Counted from the stretch's first letter, positions 18,768-27,707 are shown. The stretch: 64,000 bases of DNA from Yoonia sp034652275 (GCF_034652275.1 NZ_JAXIWG010000001.1:744001-808000), one strand, 5' to 3'. Notes: a model not told the origin generated them from the sequence alone. Numbers and translations are program-made.

Positions 18768-19672
18768 CCCGGATTGTCGCGATCGGCGAGGCTATGGTCG
18801 AGCTGGCCCCCGCAGGTGGTGCCGATCTGTACCGCGCGGGCTTTGCAGGTGATACGCTGAACACGGCATGGTATTTGCGCAAGCTGATGCCAGCCACGGA
18901 TGCCATCGCCTATTTCACGGCCACAGGGCAGGACGACATATCGGCAAAGCTGCTGGCCTTCATCCGCGCGGCGGGGCTGGAAACCGGCCATATCATCCAG
19001 CGCGACGACAGCACTGTCGGGCTTTACATGATCAGCCTGAACAACGGGGAACGCAGTTTCAGCTACTGGCGCGGGCAAAGTGCGGCGCGGCGGATGCTGG
19101 ACAGCGACGCGCCCTTGCACGCGGCCTTGCAGGGGGCGGATCTTGCCTATCTGTCGGGGATCACGCTCGCAATCCTGCCCGACGACGACCGTGCGCGCCT
19201 GCTCAACGTGCTGCGCAGCTTCCGGCAAGGGGGTGGCAAGGTCGCCTTTGACCCCAACCTGCGCCCGCGTCTTTGGCCCGACGGCAAGGCGATGACCGAT
19301 GCCGTGATGCAGGCCGCAGCCCTGAGCGATATCGCTTTGCCGTCGTTCGAGGACGAAGCGGGCTGGTTCGGTGATCCGTCGCCTGAGGCAACCGCGCGCC
19401 GCTACCGCGATGCGGGGGCGGGTGTGGTCGTGGTCAAGAACGGGCCGGACCAGATGATCTTGGCGACACCGGATCGCATGGTGACACTGACACCGGCGCC
19501 TGTGGCCAAGGTGGTGGACACGACGGCAGCCGGTGACAGTTTCAACGCGGGATTTCTGGCCAGCTACCTGCGACACGACGATCTGGAACAGGCCGGCCGC
19601 GCAGGTGCCGCCATTGCCGCAGGTGTAATCCAGCAGACCGGCGCGCTTGTCGCGCTGGATCAGGTCGACTGA
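18764..19672 (+). CDS. kdgK: 2-keto-3-deoxygluconate kinase
   Basis: A 302-residue PfkB-family sugar kinase that phosphorylates KDG to KDPG, the common end product of the uronate and unsaturated-uronate branches here. The N-terminal GEAMVELAP and GFAGDTLNTAWYLRK, and the catalytic DTTAAGDSFNAGF block near the C-terminus, are diagnostic. It starts with GTG in a GTGA overlap with the regulator gene. The KDPG aldolase gene is not in the window. Confidence 0.93.
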   Translation: MTRIVAIGEAMVELAPAGGADLYRAGFAGDTLNTAWYLRKLMPATDAIAYFTATGQDDISAKLLAFIRAAGLETGHIIQRDDSTVGLYMISLNNGERSFSYWRGQSAARRMLDSDAPLHAALQGADLAYLSGITLAILPDDDRARLLNVLRSFRQGGGKVAFDPNLRPRLWPDGKAMTDAVMQAAALSDIALPSFEDEAGWFGDPSPEATARRYRDAGAGVVVVKNGPDQMILATPDRMVTLTPAPVAKVVDTTAAGDSFNAGFLASYLRHDDLEQAGRAGAAIAAGVIQQTGALVALDQVD

Positions 19673-19681
19673 CCCGTCCGC

Positions 19682-20773
19682 TCAGGCAAAGGTCAGCGCG
19701 GCCTGCATCTGCAACTGGCGCGCATGGGCCATCATAAGGGGGCCGGTGCCTTTGGCATCGTCGCTGACCCGCGCCTCGCTCAGGTAATATGCGGGGGTGC
19801 CGTCCCGATAGACGCCCTCGAAGCCGCCCAGACCTGCGACATGGCAGATATCGGTCAGCCGGACCTGCCCTTTGTCCGTCTTGAGGCGGCTTTGCAGAAA
19901 GACAAAGGCACGCTTTTCCGCCTGCACCATCTGGTCGGTGCCAAGCGCAAGCCCCCGCGCGCTTGCCAAGGTATAGGCGAACATCGCGGTGGCCGAAGTT
20001 TCGGTGTAATTGCCGGGCAGTCCCGGCATGTCGATGACCTGCCACCAGCCGCCATCCCCGGCCTGCAACCGGCAGAGCTGCGCCAAAAGCGCCTGCGTCG
20101 GCTGCAAAAGGTCGGCCTGTGCAAAGGCCGTCATACCCACCAATTCGGCGCAATCGACCAAGGCCATCGCCTGCCAGCCCAAGGCGCGCGCCCAGACGCT
20201 GGGCGACCGGCCGGTCGTTGGATCGGCCCATTCCTGCACGCATTCGGCATCCGCCCCATGCGCATAAAGCCCGTCCTCGCGGATCGTCAGGTCCAAGGCA
20301 CCGCGCAGTTGCGCAAGCGCGTCCTGCACGCCCGAGGCGTCATTGGTGCGCTGCGCGTATTCGATCTGAAACGGCAGAGCCATGTAAAGCCCATCCAGCC
20401 AGACCTGATGCGGATAGCGCAGCTTGTGCCAGTAATTGCCGGTGCGCGTGCGTGGATGGGTAGCCAGCTGGCGCGCCAGAAGATCTGCCGCCACCATCCA
20501 GCGCGGATCACCGGACCAGCGGTCCAGCGCGAACAGGACCCGGCCGGCCAGAATGTTGTCGATGTTGTATTCGTCGATCCGGTAGCCTTGCAACGCTCCG
20601 TCGGGGCTGACCTGCGCGCGGGCCATGCGTTCCAGATGCGCGCGCCAGCGGTCCTCGCCCGTCGCCGCATGCAGTAAAGCCAGACCACGGTAGATGCAGC
20701 CATCCTCATAGCACCATGCCCCGCCCTTGTAAGGCTGATAGTGGGCGGCGAAAGCGTCGAAATAATTTAGCAT
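19682..20773 (-). CDS. GH105 unsaturated rhamnogalacturonyl/galacturonyl hydrolase
   Basis: A 363-residue (alpha/alpha)6-barrel hydrolase of the YteR/GH105 type that removes 4,5-unsaturated galacturonic acid from the non-reducing end of pectin fragments by vinyl-ether hydration. RIDEYNIDNILAGR, DGLYAHGADAECVQEWAD, SPSVWARALGWQAMALVD and YTETSATAMFAYTLA are family segments. There is no signal peptide, so it acts in the cytoplasm on imported oligomers. It overlaps the polygalacturonase gene by 7 bases and is the last gene of the pectin ABC operon. Confidence 0.9.
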   Translation of the reverse strand: MLNYFDAFAAHYQPYKGGAWCYEDGCIYRGLALLHAATGEDRWRAHLERMARAQVSPDGALQGYRIDEYNIDNILAGRVLFALDRWSGDPRWMVAADLLARQLATHPRTRTGNYWHKLRYPHQVWLDGLYMALPFQIEYAQRTNDASGVQDALAQLRGALDLTIREDGLYAHGADAECVQEWADPTTGRSPSVWARALGWQAMALVDCAELVGMTAFAQADLLQPTQALLAQLCRLQAGDGGWWQVIDMPGLPGNYTETSATAMFAYTLASARGLALGTDQMVQAEKRAFVFLQSRLKTDKGQVRLTDICHVAGLGGFEGVYRDGTPAYYLSEARVSDDAKGTGPLMMAHARQLQMQAALTFA

Positions 20774-22242
20774 GAGGCAAGGTCCTTTTGCGGCAGCGGG
20801 CTTTGGGGCAGACTGGCAAGGCTATGCAGATCGCAATGCGCGACAAGCAGGCCCGCCCCTGCGACGGGCAGCAGGCCATCGGCCATCAGCGGCACTTCGG
20901 GGGTGATGCCCGTCGCGAACCCGATCTCGACCTGCCCGATCCGCAAGCCGGTTACCGGGCTTTCGGGCAATCCCAGACAGGCGGCAAAGGCGATACGCAC
21001 ATCATGGGCGATGATCCGGTCCATCGTGACATTGCGAATTCGTGGGGTCAGAGCCGTGACAGGGGCTGCCTTGCGCGATTGCACCATGTCTGAATGGCCG
21101 TCGTGATCGCAGAAATAATGCATGTTGATCGCAAGCACCGTGCCGACATCGGCGAAATCGACATCACTCATGTGGATGTTTTCGACGACACCGCCACGCC
21201 CGCGGCGCGACTTGATGCGCAGACCTCGGTCGGTGCCGATCATCTCGCACTGGCTGATATGCACGTCGCGCACGTCGCCGGACATTTCCGACCCGATCAC
21301 GACGCCGCCATGGCCTGCGGCCATTAGGCAATGCCGGATGCGGATGTCGCTGGTGGGCGACAGATGCGCGCCGCCGCCATCGTCGTCGCGCTTGCCCGCC
21401 TTGATCGCGATGCAATCGTCGCCCGTCGAGAATTGGACGCCTTCGATCACGACGGACTGGCAGCTTTCGGGGTTCAGCGCATCGGTATTGGGGCTATCGG
21501 GCGGATTCTGAATCGTGAGACCGATAAAGGCAAGGTTGCGCGACCGGTAGGGATGCACCGTCCAGCTGGGCGAATTGGTCAGCGTCGGGCCCAGCACGGT
21601 CACATCCGAACACCCGACAAGATGCAACAGCCTTGCGCGGCGCGCGCCGTTGCGGGTGCCCTTGGGCCAGTCCCACCAATCGCCGCGCGCACCGCCGCCA
21701 TCGACAAGACCGGGGCCCGCGATCGTGATCTCTGTCGCGTTGATCGCTGTCAGGATCGCGCGGTAACAGCTGTCGGGCAGTCCTTCCCAGCTGCCGCCGT
21801 CCTCGGCGCGCAGGATGGGAAAGGCGTCACGGTTGGAGGGTGCCATCAGCCGCGCGCCCTTGGCCAGATAAAGATGCCGGTGCGAGGGGATCAGCAAAGG
21901 TGTGACGACCCAGTCGCCCGCAGGCACGATCAGCGTTCCGCCATCAGGCAAAGCATCCAAAGCCGATTGCGCACTGGCCGCATCTGCCAGCACATGCACA
22001 CCCGCACAGGCCGGCGTGGTGAAATCCAGCGCACCCGATCCTGCGATCTCGATCCGCAGCAGGGTCGCAGGCGGCAGGTCATGCAGCACCAGCACCGCGC
22101 GGTCGGTGGTGCCGCTGCGCGTGAAACCCGGCCCGCGCAGAAACCAATCGCGTTGCTGTGACAGGAAATAGCGCGCCTCGGGCACGGCCAAGCGCAGGGC
22201 CGCGGCGCGCGGCGTGGCTGACAAAAGTTCGATCTGGGTCAT
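20767..22242 (-). CDS. GH28 polygalacturonase (exo-type, cytoplasmic)
   Basis: A 491-residue right-handed beta-helix hydrolase cleaving alpha-1,4-galacturonan. All GH28 signatures are intact: NTD (252-254), GDD (274-276), GHGG (310-313) and RIK (342-344). No signal peptide is apparent, which with the ABC neighbour implies intracellular exo-cleavage of imported oligogalacturonides. The ATG at 22242 was chosen; an in-frame TTG at 22269 lies inside a strong hairpin and has no ribosome binding site. Confidence 0.92.
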   Translation of the reverse strand: MTQIELLSATPRAAALRLAVPEARYFLSQQRDWFLRGPGFTRSGTTDRAVLVLHDLPPATLLRIEIAGSGALDFTTPACAGVHVLADAASAQSALDALPDGGTLIVPAGDWVVTPLLIPSHRHLYLAKGARLMAPSNRDAFPILRAEDGGSWEGLPDSCYRAILTAINATEITIAGPGLVDGGGARGDWWDWPKGTRNGARRARLLHLVGCSDVTVLGPTLTNSPSWTVHPYRSRNLAFIGLTIQNPPDSPNTDALNPESCQSVVIEGVQFSTGDDCIAIKAGKRDDDGGGAHLSPTSDIRIRHCLMAAGHGGVVIGSEMSGDVRDVHISQCEMIGTDRGLRIKSRRGRGGVVENIHMSDVDFADVGTVLAINMHYFCDHDGHSDMVQSRKAAPVTALTPRIRNVTMDRIIAHDVRIAFAACLGLPESPVTGLRIGQVEIGFATGITPEVPLMADGLLPVAGAGLLVAHCDLHSLASLPQSPLPQKDLASC

Positions 22243-22266
22243 GGGACTGACGTTGTGTGTATGGGT

Positions 22267-22294
22267 CAAGGCGCGCGCGACCGCGCACGCCTTG
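22267..22294 (-). other. Intercistronic hairpin after sugar-binding protein gene
   Basis: In the RNA, CAAGGCGUGCGC (from 22294-22283) pairs with GCGCGCGCCUUG (22278-22267): a 12-bp stem with one G-U pair and a 4-base loop, 10 bases after the binding-protein stop codon. No U-tract follows. It probably acts as a 3' stabiliser or attenuator setting a high binding-protein to hydrolase ratio. Confidence 0.7.
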
Positions 22295-22304
22295 GCGATT
22301 GAGG

Positions 22305-23561
22305 TCAGGAGCGGAATTCGCGCAAGGCGCGGTTCACGCTGTTGATGATCTCGGCGGCGGCCTCTTCGGCGGTGATGATGCCATAAGCCACCCCTTCGAG
22401 GTTGTCGGCAAAGGCATCACGCACACGGGGATGTTCGTTCAGTGGCGACACGGTCGGGCCGGACCCGTTCAGCACCAACGCATTGGCGGCGGCGACGTTA
22501 GGGTTGATCAGATCACCTTCCTGCAACAGATCGAAAGCCACCTTGCTGGCAGGCACGCCACGGGAATCGGTCAGGATCTCGATCGCGGTCGGATCGTTCA
22601 GCAGACAGTTGATGATCTCTGCCGCGGCTTCGGGATGGTCCGAATGACGCGAGATCGAGAACAGCATCGACGGCTTGCTGTAGGTCCCTTCGGTCACGGC
22701 CCCTTCGATGGTCAGCATCGGCACCGGAACCAATTCCTGTTCAGCGCCCAGCGGATCGGCATATTTGGCATAGGCCGAATCCCATTCGAACGTGCCACCA
22801 ATCCGGCCTTCGGCCCATGGGCGCATTTCGAACAATTCGATGTTCCCCTCGCCCGCGACATCGCGCCAGCTGCGGATCGCGCCTGCTTCGACCAGACCTT
22901 CGTAAAAGCGGATGCCCTCCAGCAGCTCTTCTTCGGTCCATGCGACGGTCATTGTCTCGGGGTCGATCATGTCCTTGCCGGTCGCCTGCGTCACGGCGAT
23001 AGACACCAGAAAGATCGCGTTCAGGCCGGATGCCTCGAACGGATAATGCCCCTCGCCCAGCTGTTCGCGGAACACGGGAGCTGCGTCGACGACATCCTGC
23101 CATGTCTGCGGTACGGGCAGGCCCGCCTTGTCAAAGACCGTCTTGTTGAAGAAATAGACGCGCCCCGTGGTCGAGACCGGAATCCCGTTCAGCATACCGT
23201 TGATTTCGCCACCGGCAAGCTGTGCCTCGGTGAACTGGCTGAGATCGATGATGTCGGCATGGTCGCGCAGATCGACAAAGCCCGTGCCATCGCGCGAAAA
23301 CAGCGGCAGCCACGGCCAGTTGATCTGCATGATATCGGCCTCGGTCCGGCCCGCGATCTGCGTCGTGATCCGTTCCTGATGACCCGACCAGCCAGTGAAT
23401 TCAGCCTGAATTTCGTGCCCCAGTTTCGGCCCGCAGTAGTTCAGCGCCTCTTGTGTCTGGGCGTGGCGCGCATCGCCGCCCCACCATGACATGCGCAGGG
23501 TTTCGGCCTGTGCGCTTGTGGCCAGAACACCGGCTAGAATAGTGGTTGTCATCAGTTTCAT
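22305..23561 (-). CDS. ABC transporter extracellular sugar-binding protein
   Basis: A 418-residue cluster-B type (maltose/UgpB-like) solute-binding protein. The signal peptide is about 1-19 (MKLMTTTILAGVLATSAQA, cleaved before ETLR). DIMQINWPWLP, GRVYFFNKTVFDKAGLPVPQTW and the SRGVPASKVAFD region are typical of oligosaccharide receptors. Operon partners GH28 and GH105 indicate that the ligand is oligogalacturonide or a rhamnogalacturonan fragment. It follows the ATPase gene by 15 bases. Confidence 0.92.
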   Translation of the reverse strand: MKLMTTTILAGVLATSAQAETLRMSWWGGDARHAQTQEALNYCGPKLGHEIQAEFTGWSGHQERITTQIAGRTEADIMQINWPWLPLFSRDGTGFVDLRDHADIIDLSQFTEAQLAGGEINGMLNGIPVSTTGRVYFFNKTVFDKAGLPVPQTWQDVVDAAPVFREQLGEGHYPFEASGLNAIFLVSIAVTQATGKDMIDPETMTVAWTEEELLEGIRFYEGLVEAGAIRSWRDVAGEGNIELFEMRPWAEGRIGGTFEWDSAYAKYADPLGAEQELVPVPMLTIEGAVTEGTYSKPSMLFSISRHSDHPEAAAEIINCLLNDPTAIEILTDSRGVPASKVAFDLLQEGDLINPNVAAANALVLNGSGPTVSPLNEHPRVRDAFADNLEGVAYGIITAEEAAAEIINSVNRALREFRS

Positions 23562-23576
23562 TTGGTCGTTCCTCCC

Positions 23577-24683
23577 TTAGTGATGTTGCAGCAGCGAGAT
23601 GTTGTCGCCGCTTTGGTCAAAAACATGCGCCTTGCCCGGCTCAAGGGTCAGCGTCACCGCCGTCCCGCGATCCAGATCGACGTAATCGGCAGCGGGCAGA
23701 ACCGCGACGAGGCGCTCTGCACCCAGCGACAGGTGCAGCACCACCTCGTGACCCATGAATTCCGCGCCAGTGACATGGGCCTTCAGCCCATGTCCTGCCT
23801 CGGCCCCGACCCGCAGATGCTGCGGGCGGATACCCAGCGTCACATGGCCTGCCGGATCGCGCAGGCGTGCCATCAGTTCGTCAGGCAAGGCCAGCGCCTG
23901 ATCGCCGATGTGAAAGCTGTTCCCGGCAAGCCGCCCCGCGATCAGGTTCATTTCGGGACTGCCGATGAACCCCGCGACAAAGGCGTTGGCAGGCCGGTCA
24001 TAAAGCGTCTTGGGATCGGCCACCTGCATGATGTGGCCATCCTTCATCACGCAGATCCGGTCGCCCATGGTCATCGCCTCGGTCTGGTCGTGGGTGACGT
24101 AGATCACGGTCGAGGACATGCCTTCGTGTTTCAGCCGCTTGTGCAGGTCCGTGATGCGCACCCGCATCGAGGCGCGCAGCTTGGCGTCGAGGTTGGACAG
24201 GGGTTCGTCGAACAGGAACACTTGGGGTTCCTTGATCAGCGCGCGCCCCAAGGCCACGCGCTGCGCCTGACCGCCCGACAACTGCTTGGGCAGCCGGTCG
24301 AGCAGTTCCTCGATCTCCAGAATACGCGCGACATCCATCGTCTTGCGTTCGATCTCGGCCTTGGACGCCCCTTGCAGGCGCAGGCCGAACGACAGGTTCT
24401 TGCGCACCTTCATATGCGGGTAAAGCGCATAGTTCTGGAACACCATCGCGATGCCCCGTTCGCCGGGTTGCAGCCGGTTGACCACGCGGTCGCCGATCAC
24501 GACCTCCCCGCCAGAGATGCTTTCCAGCCCCGCGATCATCCGCAAGGTCGTGGATTTGGCGCAACCGGACGGGCCGACAAGGACCATGAACTCGCCGTCG
24601 TCGACATCGAGGTTGATGCCATGCACCGCCTTGAAGGCATTGGCGTAGATCTTTTCAAGGTTTCTGATTTGCAGGCGGGCCAT
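23577..24683 (-). CDS. Sugar ABC transporter ATPase (UgpC/MalK-type)
   Basis: A 368-residue MalK-like nucleotide-binding protein with a C-terminal TOBE/regulatory domain (about 240-368). Walker A reads GPSGCAKST (37-45), with Ala at the position usually Gly before the Lys; the signature LSGGQAQRVALGRAL and Walker B VFLFDEPLSNLDAKLR are normal. The Ala variant occurs in some UgpC-type relatives and is probably tolerated. Powers the two permeases encoded upstream. Confidence 0.93.
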   Translation of the reverse strand: MARLQIRNLEKIYANAFKAVHGINLDVDDGEFMVLVGPSGCAKSTTLRMIAGLESISGGEVVIGDRVVNRLQPGERGIAMVFQNYALYPHMKVRKNLSFGLRLQGASKAEIERKTMDVARILEIEELLDRLPKQLSGGQAQRVALGRALIKEPQVFLFDEPLSNLDAKLRASMRVRITDLHKRLKHEGMSSTVIYVTHDQTEAMTMGDRICVMKDGHIMQVADPKTLYDRPANAFVAGFIGSPEMNLIAGRLAGNSFHIGDQALALPDELMARLRDPAGHVTLGIRPQHLRVGAEAGHGLKAHVTGAEFMGHEVVLHLSLGAERLVAVLPAADYVDLDRGTAVTLTLEPGKAHVFDQSGDNISLLQHH

Positions 24684-24686
24684 GGG

Positions 24687-25595
24687 TTATCCTTTCACTC
24701 CCCCCACCGAGATGCCCTCGATGAAGTAGCGTTGTGCAATGAAGAAAACGATCAGCGCTGGCAGCAGGGCGAACACGGACATCGCAAGGATGCGGTTCCA
24801 GTCGAAGGCCTCGGTCGTGTCGATCGACAGTTTCAGCGCAAGGCTGACGGGGAAACTGTCGACCGAGGACAGATAGATCAGCGGACCCAGAAAATCGTTC
24901 ATCGTCCACATGAACTGGAACAGCGCGACCGAGATCAGCGCCGGTGTCAGCATCGGCACGACGATATAGATCAGCGTCTGGAAACTGTTGGCCCCATCGA
25001 CGCGCGCGGCCTCTTCCATGTCGCGTGGAATGGCGCGCAGGAACTGGATCAGCATGAAGACAAAGAACGCATCCCCCGCAAAAGCCGAAGGCACCCAAAG
25101 CGGCAGGTAGGTGTCCAGCCAGCCCAGATCACGGAACAAGATGTACTGCGGCACCCGTGTCACCACGTTGGGCAACAGCAGCGTGGCGATCAGGCTTGCG
25201 AACAACAGTTTTTTGTAGCGGAACTCGAACCGCGCAAAGCCATAGGCCACCAGCGCGCAGGAAATCACCGTGAAAACCGTTTTCGGCAGGATGATCAGGA
25301 ACGTGTTCCAGAAGAACCGCCCGAAGGTGTAGGGCGTCGATGTCTCCCAGCCTTTGCGATAGCCTTCCAGCGTCGGTTCCTGCGGGATGAACCCGATTGA
25401 GCTGAAAATCTCCTGATTGGACTTGAACGAGGCCCCCACCAGCCACAACAGCGGATAGAGCATCAGAAAACCCACGAAGATCAGCAGCGAATACCGCAGG
25501 AAGGCGGACAGCCGCTCTGCACGCCGGTCCTCGGGCTTGAGAATGATGGTGCGTGCGGGACCTGCGGGCGTGAAGGTTGTGTCAGGCGTGCTCAT
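24687..25595 (-). CDS. Carbohydrate ABC transporter permease (MalG-type)
   Basis: A 302-residue inner-membrane permease with six predicted helices. The EAA loop is EEAARVDGANSFQTLIYIVVPML, which docks to the ATPase. An N-terminal cytoplasmic stretch of about 30 residues precedes the first helix. It starts 4 bases after the other permease's stop, within the pectin ABC operon. Confidence 0.93.
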   Translation of the reverse strand: MSTPDTTFTPAGPARTIILKPEDRRAERLSAFLRYSLLIFVGFLMLYPLLWLVGASFKSNQEIFSSIGFIPQEPTLEGYRKGWETSTPYTFGRFFWNTFLIILPKTVFTVISCALVAYGFARFEFRYKKLLFASLIATLLLPNVVTRVPQYILFRDLGWLDTYLPLWVPSAFAGDAFFVFMLIQFLRAIPRDMEEAARVDGANSFQTLIYIVVPMLTPALISVALFQFMWTMNDFLGPLIYLSSVDSFPVSLALKLSIDTTEAFDWNRILAMSVFALLPALIVFFIAQRYFIEGISVGGVKG

Positions 25596-25599
25596 GCGC

Positions 25600-26475
25600 T
25601 CAGCTCCTCTTGTCGCCAGCGTAATAGACCCACTTTTTCGACGACCAGAAGGCGACGAGGGTCAGGACCATGATGATGACGAACAGAACCCAGGCGAGCG
25701 CAGAGGCGTAGCCCATGTTGAAATTCTTGAACGCTTCGTCATAGATGTAGAGAGGCAGCAGATAGGTGGACCGCAGCGGCCCGCCGCCGGTGATCACATA
25801 GGGTCCGTTGAATTCCTGGAACGCCTGCACCATCTGCATGATCAGGTTGAAGAAAATCACAGGCGTGATCAGCGGCATCGTGATGTGCCAGAAAATCTGC
25901 CATTTGTTGGCCCCTTCGATCGCCGCCGCTTCGTAAAGCGATTTGTCGATCGACTGCAAAGCCGCCAGAAAGATGACCATGGCCGATCCGAACTGCCATG
26001 TCCGCAGCAAGGTGATCGTGAACAGCGCGTTGACCGGATCGCCGAACCAGTTGACCGGTTCCAGCCCGATCGTCGTCAGCACCAGATTGATCAGCCCCGC
26101 ATCCGCGAATATGTAGCGCCACAGCACCGCGATCGCGATGGACCCGCCAAGGATGGACGGGACGTAATAGGCGGTGCGGAAGAAGCCGATCGCGCGCAGC
26201 CGGTAATTCAGGATCACCGCGATGAACAGGGCGAAGGCCAGTTTCAGCGGCACCGTGATCAACACATAAAGCAAGGTCACGTTCAGCGACCGCTGGAACG
26301 TCCGGTCCGACATCATGTCGCGGAAGTTTTCCAGACCGATCCAACTGGGGCTGTTGATCAGGGAATAATCCGTGAAACTCAGATACAGTGACGCCAGAAA
26401 CGGGATCATGGTAAAGACCAGAAGCCCGATGATGTAGGGTGACAGATAGGCAAGCCCCAAGAAACGGCTTTCCAT
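25600..26475 (-). CDS. Carbohydrate ABC transporter permease (MalF-type)
   Basis: A 291-residue inner-membrane permease with six predicted helices. The EAA loop is YEAAAIEGANKWQIFWHITMPL. GGAGGAG lies just before the ATG at 26475. It is the first long gene of the oligogalacturonide ABC operon, preceded by a 44-codon ORF whose stop codon is 12 bases upstream. Confidence 0.93.
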   Translation of the reverse strand: MESRFLGLAYLSPYIIGLLVFTMIPFLASLYLSFTDYSLINSPSWIGLENFRDMMSDRTFQRSLNVTLLYVLITVPLKLAFALFIAVILNYRLRAIGFFRTAYYVPSILGGSIAIAVLWRYIFADAGLINLVLTTIGLEPVNWFGDPVNALFTITLLRTWQFGSAMVIFLAALQSIDKSLYEAAAIEGANKWQIFWHITMPLITPVIFFNLIMQMVQAFQEFNGPYVITGGGPLRSTYLLPLYIYDEAFKNFNMGYASALAWVLFVIIMVLTLVAFWSSKKWVYYAGDKRS

Positions 26476-26487
26476 GGCTCCTCCAGC

Positions 26488-26622
26488 TCAGATGATGCAG
26501 CCCGGCTTGAACACAGCCGCGCGGACAGATTGGTTGCGATCTTCGGGAAGCCGAGGGCCGTGATGACCGGTGCGCCCGAATACAGGGCAGATACCACCAA
26601 TGGTTGCGATCACACAGGCCAT
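26488..26622 (-). CDS. Small ORF (44 aa) leading the pectin ABC operon
   Basis: An ATG at 26622 is preceded by an excellent ribosome binding site (GGGAGGAG), and the frame runs 44 codons to a TGA 12 bases before the first permease ATG. The product starts MACVIATIGG and has four cysteines or short hydrophobic patches, with no known domain. The 11-base sequence TGGTTGCGATC occurs twice within it (26531-26541 and 26601-26611). It could be a leader peptide, a genuine small protein, or a chance frame over operator repeats. The strong ribosome binding site and exact placement favour translation. Confidence 0.45.
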   Translation of the reverse strand: MACVIATIGGICPVFGRTGHHGPRLPEDRNQSVRAAVFKPGCII

Positions 26623-26680
26623 CAAATCGCTCCTCCCTCGATCTGATCGGGTGCCACAAGCTTTCACTTGTCGCGTGTTC

Positions 26681-26695
26681 GACTAATATGCCAGA
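26681..26695. promoter_or_regulatory. Candidate operator shared with uronate promoter
   Basis: GACTAATATGCCAGA here matches GACTAATATTCTAGA at 17976-17990 at 12 of 15 positions, including nine in a row, and in the same orientation relative to the downstream minus-strand operon. It lies in the gap between the AraC regulator and the ABC operon. On the minus strand it contains TATTAG, the same candidate -10 as at uxaC, but without a recognisable -35, as expected for an activator-dependent promoter. Confidence 0.5.
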
Positions 26696-26735
26696 CTGAA
26701 AGCCTGCGAGGGAATTGACAAACAGGCACGAAAAG

Positions 26736-27707
26736 ATGGACGAAATGGAATACGCCAGCCAAAGCCTTTCGCACCGTGCGACACAGGGAAATGGTGTGTT
26801 GTCGGGTATTCCCTTGCGCGCGCTGGACCTGACGCTGACAAGGTCTGCGATCCGCATGCGCCATTCGCACAGCTGGTCGATCGAAAAAGTGAACGCATCG
26901 CATGATCTTGTGGTCTGCCTGTCGGGGACAGGGCAATACCGGATGGATGGGCAGACCATCCACCTGACCCCCGGCATGGCCATGTTGATCAGGGCAGGCA
27001 TGCCGTTTGAAGGCTGCAATCCCGATCCCGACACCGTTTATACCGGCCTTGCACAGCATTTCCGGCTCGACCTTTTCGGTCGCCACGACATGCTGGAGCG
27101 GATGAAGACCCGCCCCGTCGTACGGTTGGGAAACTGGCCGATGTTGGCCCCGCTGGTCGCGCATTACCGCGCCACAGCACCGGCCAGTTCGACCACACCC
27201 GTGATGCATCATACGTTCATGGTGATCCTCAACCAGTTCATCGAGGATGCTTTTATGGGCTGGCAAAACGTGCAGGAAACCGGGCTTGACCAGCCAGAAG
27301 GCCTGCCGATGGCCGTGATGATCGCCGCGACACAGATCGCGGCAGACCCGCTCAAGCCCGACCTCGCCGACGATGTGGTCGCCGAGGCCCCCTATAACGA
27401 CATCTATTTCCGGCGCGAGTTCCGCAGGCGCATTGGCATGACCCCCGCGAAATATCAGGAATTCAAGCGGATGGAGATTGCGATGCAGCTGCTCGAGGCA
27501 GGCTACAGCGTCGCGGAAACCGGCCAGCGGCTGGGCTTCGCCGACAGCTATTACTTTTCGCGCCTGTTCAAGCGGCATATCGGCATCAGCCCGCGCGGCT
27601 GGCAGGATCAGGTGCGCCGCCGCCGCGACGGCGCATGGCCGCGCGGCGAGGAAGACGGCGAAATCATCTATCCCCTGCGCCCCGATGCGATGCCGCATGT
27701 GCCGTGA
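26736..27707 (+). CDS. AraC-family transcriptional regulator
   Basis: A 323-residue regulator. A cupin-like sensing domain (about 50-130; SGTGQYRMDGQTIHLTPGMAML) precedes two helix-turn-helix motifs near the C-terminus; the second contains SVAETGQRLGFADSYYFSRL and the closing GISPRGW. It is divergent from the pectin ABC/GH operon, so it most likely activates it in response to a pectin-derived sugar. The start is uncertain: ATG at 26736 or 26745; a TTG at 26715 is less likely. The ribosome binding site is weak for all. Confidence 0.88.
   Translation: MDEMEYASQSLSHRATQGNGVLSGIPLRALDLTLTRSAIRMRHSHSWSIEKVNASHDLVVCLSGTGQYRMDGQTIHLTPGMAMLIRAGMPFEGCNPDPDTVYTGLAQHFRLDLFGRHDMLERMKTRPVVRLGNWPMLAPLVAHYRATAPASSTTPVMHHTFMVILNQFIEDAFMGWQNVQETGLDQPEGLPMAVMIAATQIAADPLKPDLADDVVAEAPYNDIYFRREFRRRIGMTPAKYQEFKRMEIAMQLLEAGYSVAETGQRLGFADSYYFSRLFKRHIGISPRGWQDQVRRRRDGAWPRGEEDGEIIYPLRPDAMPHVP

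Noticed and set aside
22243..22269. Alternative TTG start for the polygalacturonase at 22269
   Set aside because: The codon sits inside a 12-bp hairpin without a ribosome binding site; it would add only nine residues.
23562..25400. Long plus-strand open frame of about 610 codons opposite the ABC ATPase and permease
   Set aside because: Low-complexity His/Asp/Gln/Arg translation without domains; the opposite strand encodes clear ATPase and permease motifs.
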